NCBI RefSeq assembly: GCF_009696315.1
Contig: NZ_VUMG01000002.1
Coordinates: 372,001 to 436,000, forward strand
DNA: 64,000 nucleotides
Direction: 5' to 3'
Origin: Cutibacterium porci
GTDB lineage: Bacteria; Actinomycetota; Actinomycetes; Propionibacteriales; Propionibacteriaceae
Shown here piece by piece: positions 61,655 to 64,000 of this stretch (the stretch's first letter is position 1; every line of letters starts with the position of its first letter). Under the pieces are notes generated by a model that saw nothing but the letters and a program-made list of their open reading frames with translations, had not been told where the DNA came from and ran no database searches. The translations under genes were made by a program, and so were the position numbers.

Positions 61655-62550
61655 CACTCGCTGCGGCCAAGTGGAAACGTCACCGAGGCGTCGAGATCCT
61701 TCGCGTCAACGAGCCTCATGACCCCTTCTTGACAGCAAGACGCGATGAGCTTGCCATCCTGCATCAAACGCCCCATAGAGAAACCGAGCAGACCCGACGC
61801 GCTCGGAGACACCTGGTCGTAGAGCATCCAGCGGTCCGCTTCAGCTGTGCGGTGGAACCACATGGCGTGATCCAACGATGCGGGGTTGACGACCATACCC
61901 GGTGGCACCGACCCCAAATGGGGCATGACGGCACCGGCCATAAGACTGATATCGGAAATGTACGCGAGAATTGCGCGCTGTACGACGCGGTCATCGGGAA
62001 GGCTCGCGGTGGTGCGGACCCACAGGCTCAAGTGTGTGGCATGGTTGGGGTCAGGTCGTTGCGGGCCGCTACTAGCTAGCCGCACATCGAGCGCATCCCA
62101 TTCTTTGACAGTCGGCGTCGGTCGCCCGAGCATCTGCTCAAGGGCCTGGGCTAGAGTTGGGCAGTTCTCCGGCCCCGGAAGATAATCGGGCATCGGATCA
62201 GAATGCTCCGGACCGTCCTCGCGGTTTTTGAATGACACCTCTGCGGTGAAGATCGTTCGACCGTATTGTCGAGCGTTGACCCGGCGGGTACTAAAGGTTC
62301 GACCGTCACGAATTCGCTCGACGTCGAAGATCATGGGCAGGTCAGTGCGTCCAGCGTGAAGAAACAGCGCATGCATGGAATGGGCCGTGCGCTCAGGAGT
62401 TGTGCGAGCACTGGCAACTAAAGCCTGAGCTAGTACCTGCCCACCGAAAGTCCGCTGCCACGTCGTATGAGGTTGTCGGCCTCGGAATAGGTCGAGATCG
62501 AGGTCCTCAAGATCAAGCAGGTCAAGCAGTTCAGCAGTCGTCGATGGCAC
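61654..62550 (-). CDS. tesB: Acyl-CoA thioesterase II (TesB family)
   Basis: A 298-residue double-hotdog thioesterase that hydrolyses acyl-CoA. First hotdog: RTFGGQVLAQALVASARTTP with HSMHALFLHAGRTDLPM and the RTFSTRRVNARQ strand; second hotdog: LAYISDISLM with the catalytic Asp, NPASLDHAMWFHR and the closing GLLGFSMGRLMQDGKLIASCCQEG (in parts). Full length for TesB. The start GTG at 62550 lacks a Shine-Dalgarno; TAGTAT is only 2 nt away, so the start is less sure. Downstream it shares the hairpin with sigB. Confidence 0.92.
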   Translation of the reverse strand: MPSTTAELLDLLDLEDLDLDLFRGRQPHTTWQRTFGGQVLAQALVASARTTPERTAHSMHALFLHAGRTDLPMIFDVERIRDGRTFSTRRVNARQYGRTIFTAEVSFKNREDGPEHSDPMPDYLPGPENCPTLAQALEQMLGRPTPTVKEWDALDVRLASSGPQRPDPNHATHLSLWVRTTASLPDDRVVQRAILAYISDISLMAGAVMPHLGSVPPGMVVNPASLDHAMWFHRTAEADRWMLYDQVSPSASGLLGFSMGRLMQDGKLIASCCQEGVMRLVDAKDLDASVTFPLGRSE

Positions 62551-62660
62551 TTATACTACTGTGCCATTGACGACCCGCCATAGCGAATTTCAGCGAGGCG
62601 ACAGAGGTACTCTGCAGCTCGGATGAACGCACGACGAGTGAACTCCGCTCCTCAGCGACG

Positions 62661-64000
62661 TCAGGAAAGCTTAGCTATTGCCGAACGTATCCGCTTGGGC
62701 GATACGCTGACGCGAGTACCGAGTTTCTGCGCAAAATACTGGATACGCAGCTCCTCCAGCATGAATCCGATTTCCTCGACCTCTGCGGGGAGTTTCCCGG
62801 CCGGTTGTTTCTCACATAGCACGTCATAGTCAGCCAAGAGAGGCTCAAGCTCAGCCATCTGACGGGGATCACGAGAAGGATTAGTCGTTAAAGACTCGAT
62901 ACGCACACTCACCCCATGGATCCAACGCGGCATGTCGTCATACCAGGGGTCCGGTGTGGCCGAAATGAAGTTTTCAAAAATGAGGTCGTCGATCTGGGCA
63001 CTAATGTCGTCTCGGATCGTCGGATCTGAGACGGTTGCCAAAGCTTGACGAGCCTCAACGAGGCGCGTAAGCACATTGCCAGCAGTACGCACGACGCGAG
63101 CCATCCGATCAGCCTGGTCCTGGCGGACGGCCAGGGAAAGATCGTCGAAGGCGTCCTACTGCGAATCCCCGAGAGGTCCCCGGCCTTCTCGTGCGCCACC
63201 GAAGCCACTGCCTTGTGTCGGGCATCTGCCAGTAGGTCCGGGACGCTGGGATACGGAGACGCGGCCAGGGCAAGTTTGGTGGCGTTGTCCATATGTGCGA
63301 CGACCCACTTCGTCGGATCAGGAAGGTTGAGGACGAGCAATCTGACGACGCCCGCAGCGTGACTGGTCTGCTGAGCACGAGCGGTATCGAGGACAGTCGT
63401 ACCGACGGAATCTCCCTCATCAACCAGGCAGGGATAGCCGACGGCGTTAGCGCCTTTGCGTGACAGGTCAATCCGCTCCGCAATCGAATCGAAGATCCAC
63501 TCCTTCGCACCGTGAATCTGAGGTCGGCCTGCAGCCTTTGTTAAGGACGCAGAGACCTTCGAGGCTAGATCGGTTTGCAAAGCATCCAGGTCTTCGGAAC
63601 GAGCGATATGTGTCGGGCGAGATGTCTGCGCCCCCTTGCCATTCTTTCTGGACTTTTTACTGGCGGGAGCTCCTTCGCCATCAACAATGTCGAAACCGAC
63701 GCGAAGATGTGCCGGAATGGCAGCGGTATTCCAATCCTTAGAATCGACGATGATGCCGGTGAGAGCTCTGAGTGCACGCCCAAGTTCTTCAGTAAAAGGC
63801 GCTTGACGGTCGGCGTCGTGGTCCTCCAGCCACGTCAGCGCCTCTCTGGCACGATCGGGGGCGGGAACTAACTGGGTGCGAATGCGTTTAGGGAGAGCGC
63901 GAATAAGTTCCGTCGCTAATTCGGTACGCAGCCCCGGCACCTGCCAACTAAATGGCGCTGTAGGAACCTGGTTGAGTAGCGCCAGTGGAATCGTGACGGT
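62661..64000 (-). pseudogene. hrpA: ATP-dependent RNA helicase HrpA, C-terminal part, frameshifted
   Basis: The 3' end of an hrpA-type helicase gene whose start lies beyond the window. The DUF3418 domain is clear: FSWQVPGLRTELATELIRAL, RPTHIARSEDLDAL, GYPCLVDEGDSVGTTVLDTA, KWVVAHMDNATKLALAASPY. Near 63155 the frame breaks: the conserved continuation DAFDDLSLAVRQDQADRMAR and the C-terminus to 62661 are in another frame. Adding one G to the GG at 63155-63156 (AGGAC to AGGGAC) restores a single frame; the shifted frame has a TAG directly before, so the break is narrow. It may be a true mutation or a sequencing error. Confidence 0.85.

Noticed and set aside
62909-63150. Separate small protein in the first frame past the hrpA shift
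   Set aside because: The sequence past 63155 in that frame is unlike any HrpA or other protein and is simply the out-of-frame reading.
1961-64000. CRISPR array, defence island or toxin-antitoxin pair
   Set aside because: I looked for regularly spaced repeats and for paired small genes of known types; the only tandem array (41230-41345) has short, degenerate units without unique spacers.

Overview
The window reads as chromosomal core sequence of a high-GC actinobacterium of the Propionibacteriaceae, most likely a Cutibacterium (C. acnes-like). Reasons: a pyrophosphate-dependent phosphofructokinase of the propionibacterial type, a Dcu C4-dicarboxylate carrier, DXS, the actinobacterial GarA/FtsR/BFN/DUF881 block, SepH, DUF3000/3093/3710/4193/4235 proteins, and the paired HrdB-type sigma factors beside an actinobacterial topoisomerase IV. 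No prophage, insertion sequence, CRISPR array or integrative element is visible. The species call is inference; no database search was possible.

Layout. 0-8 kb: a small unknown protein, YigZ-type protein, lipid kinase, MTA/SAH nucleosidase, YciO-type protein, an orphan TadE/G-like protein, PPi-PFK, an MFS carrier and a YihY membrane protein. 7.9-16.8 kb: one long minus-strand run, thrS-HIT-PIP synthase-second CDP-alcohol transferase-DUF881-sbp-DUF881-GcvH-like-garA-ftsR-bfn-merR, that joins phosphoinositide lipid synthesis with the GarA/FtsR control block. 16.9-20.7 kb: a NarL-type two-component system divergent from an ABC exporter. 20.8-25 kb: alcohol dehydrogenase, four tRNAs (Val-CAC on minus; Gly, Cys, Val-GAC on plus), CbiX-like protein, PPK2, MsrB. 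25-32 kb: DUF3000, RNase D, dxs, acnA. 32-43 kb: RNA methyltransferase, KimA-like permease with two TrkA proteins, OB-fold, DUF3710, dut, DUF3093, DUF4235, DUF4193, sepH, tdk and a phosphodiesterase. 43-53 kb: DUF5998, App1-type phosphatase, topoisomerase IV A subunit, carbonic anhydrase, UMF1 carrier, Dcu carrier, topoisomerase IV B subunit. 53-64 kb: DUF7455, GNAT, membrane alpha/beta hydrolase, TetR, beta-mannosidase, sigA, sigB, tesB and the 3' part of a frameshifted hrpA.

How the genes fit together. GarA, aconitase and Dcu touch the TCA/fumarate branch of propionic metabolism; PPi-PFK serves glycolysis; ceoB/ceoC plausibly gate potassium uptake and lie divergent to the KimA-like permease; both topoisomerase IV subunits and both primary-type sigma factors are within 17 kb. 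At least sixteen genes lack a Shine-Dalgarno sequence and instead have a TANNNT hexamer 6-8 nt before the start codon, the mark of leaderless transcription.

Most notable items: a GcvH-like protein with no lysine at all (so it cannot carry lipoate) next to GarA; a perfect 30-bp palindrome in front of acnA; a one-base frameshift in hrpA; a degenerate tandem repeat between sepH and tdk; and a CbiX-like protein that has lost the usual N-terminal His motif. I see no clearly new multi-gene system such as a defence island.
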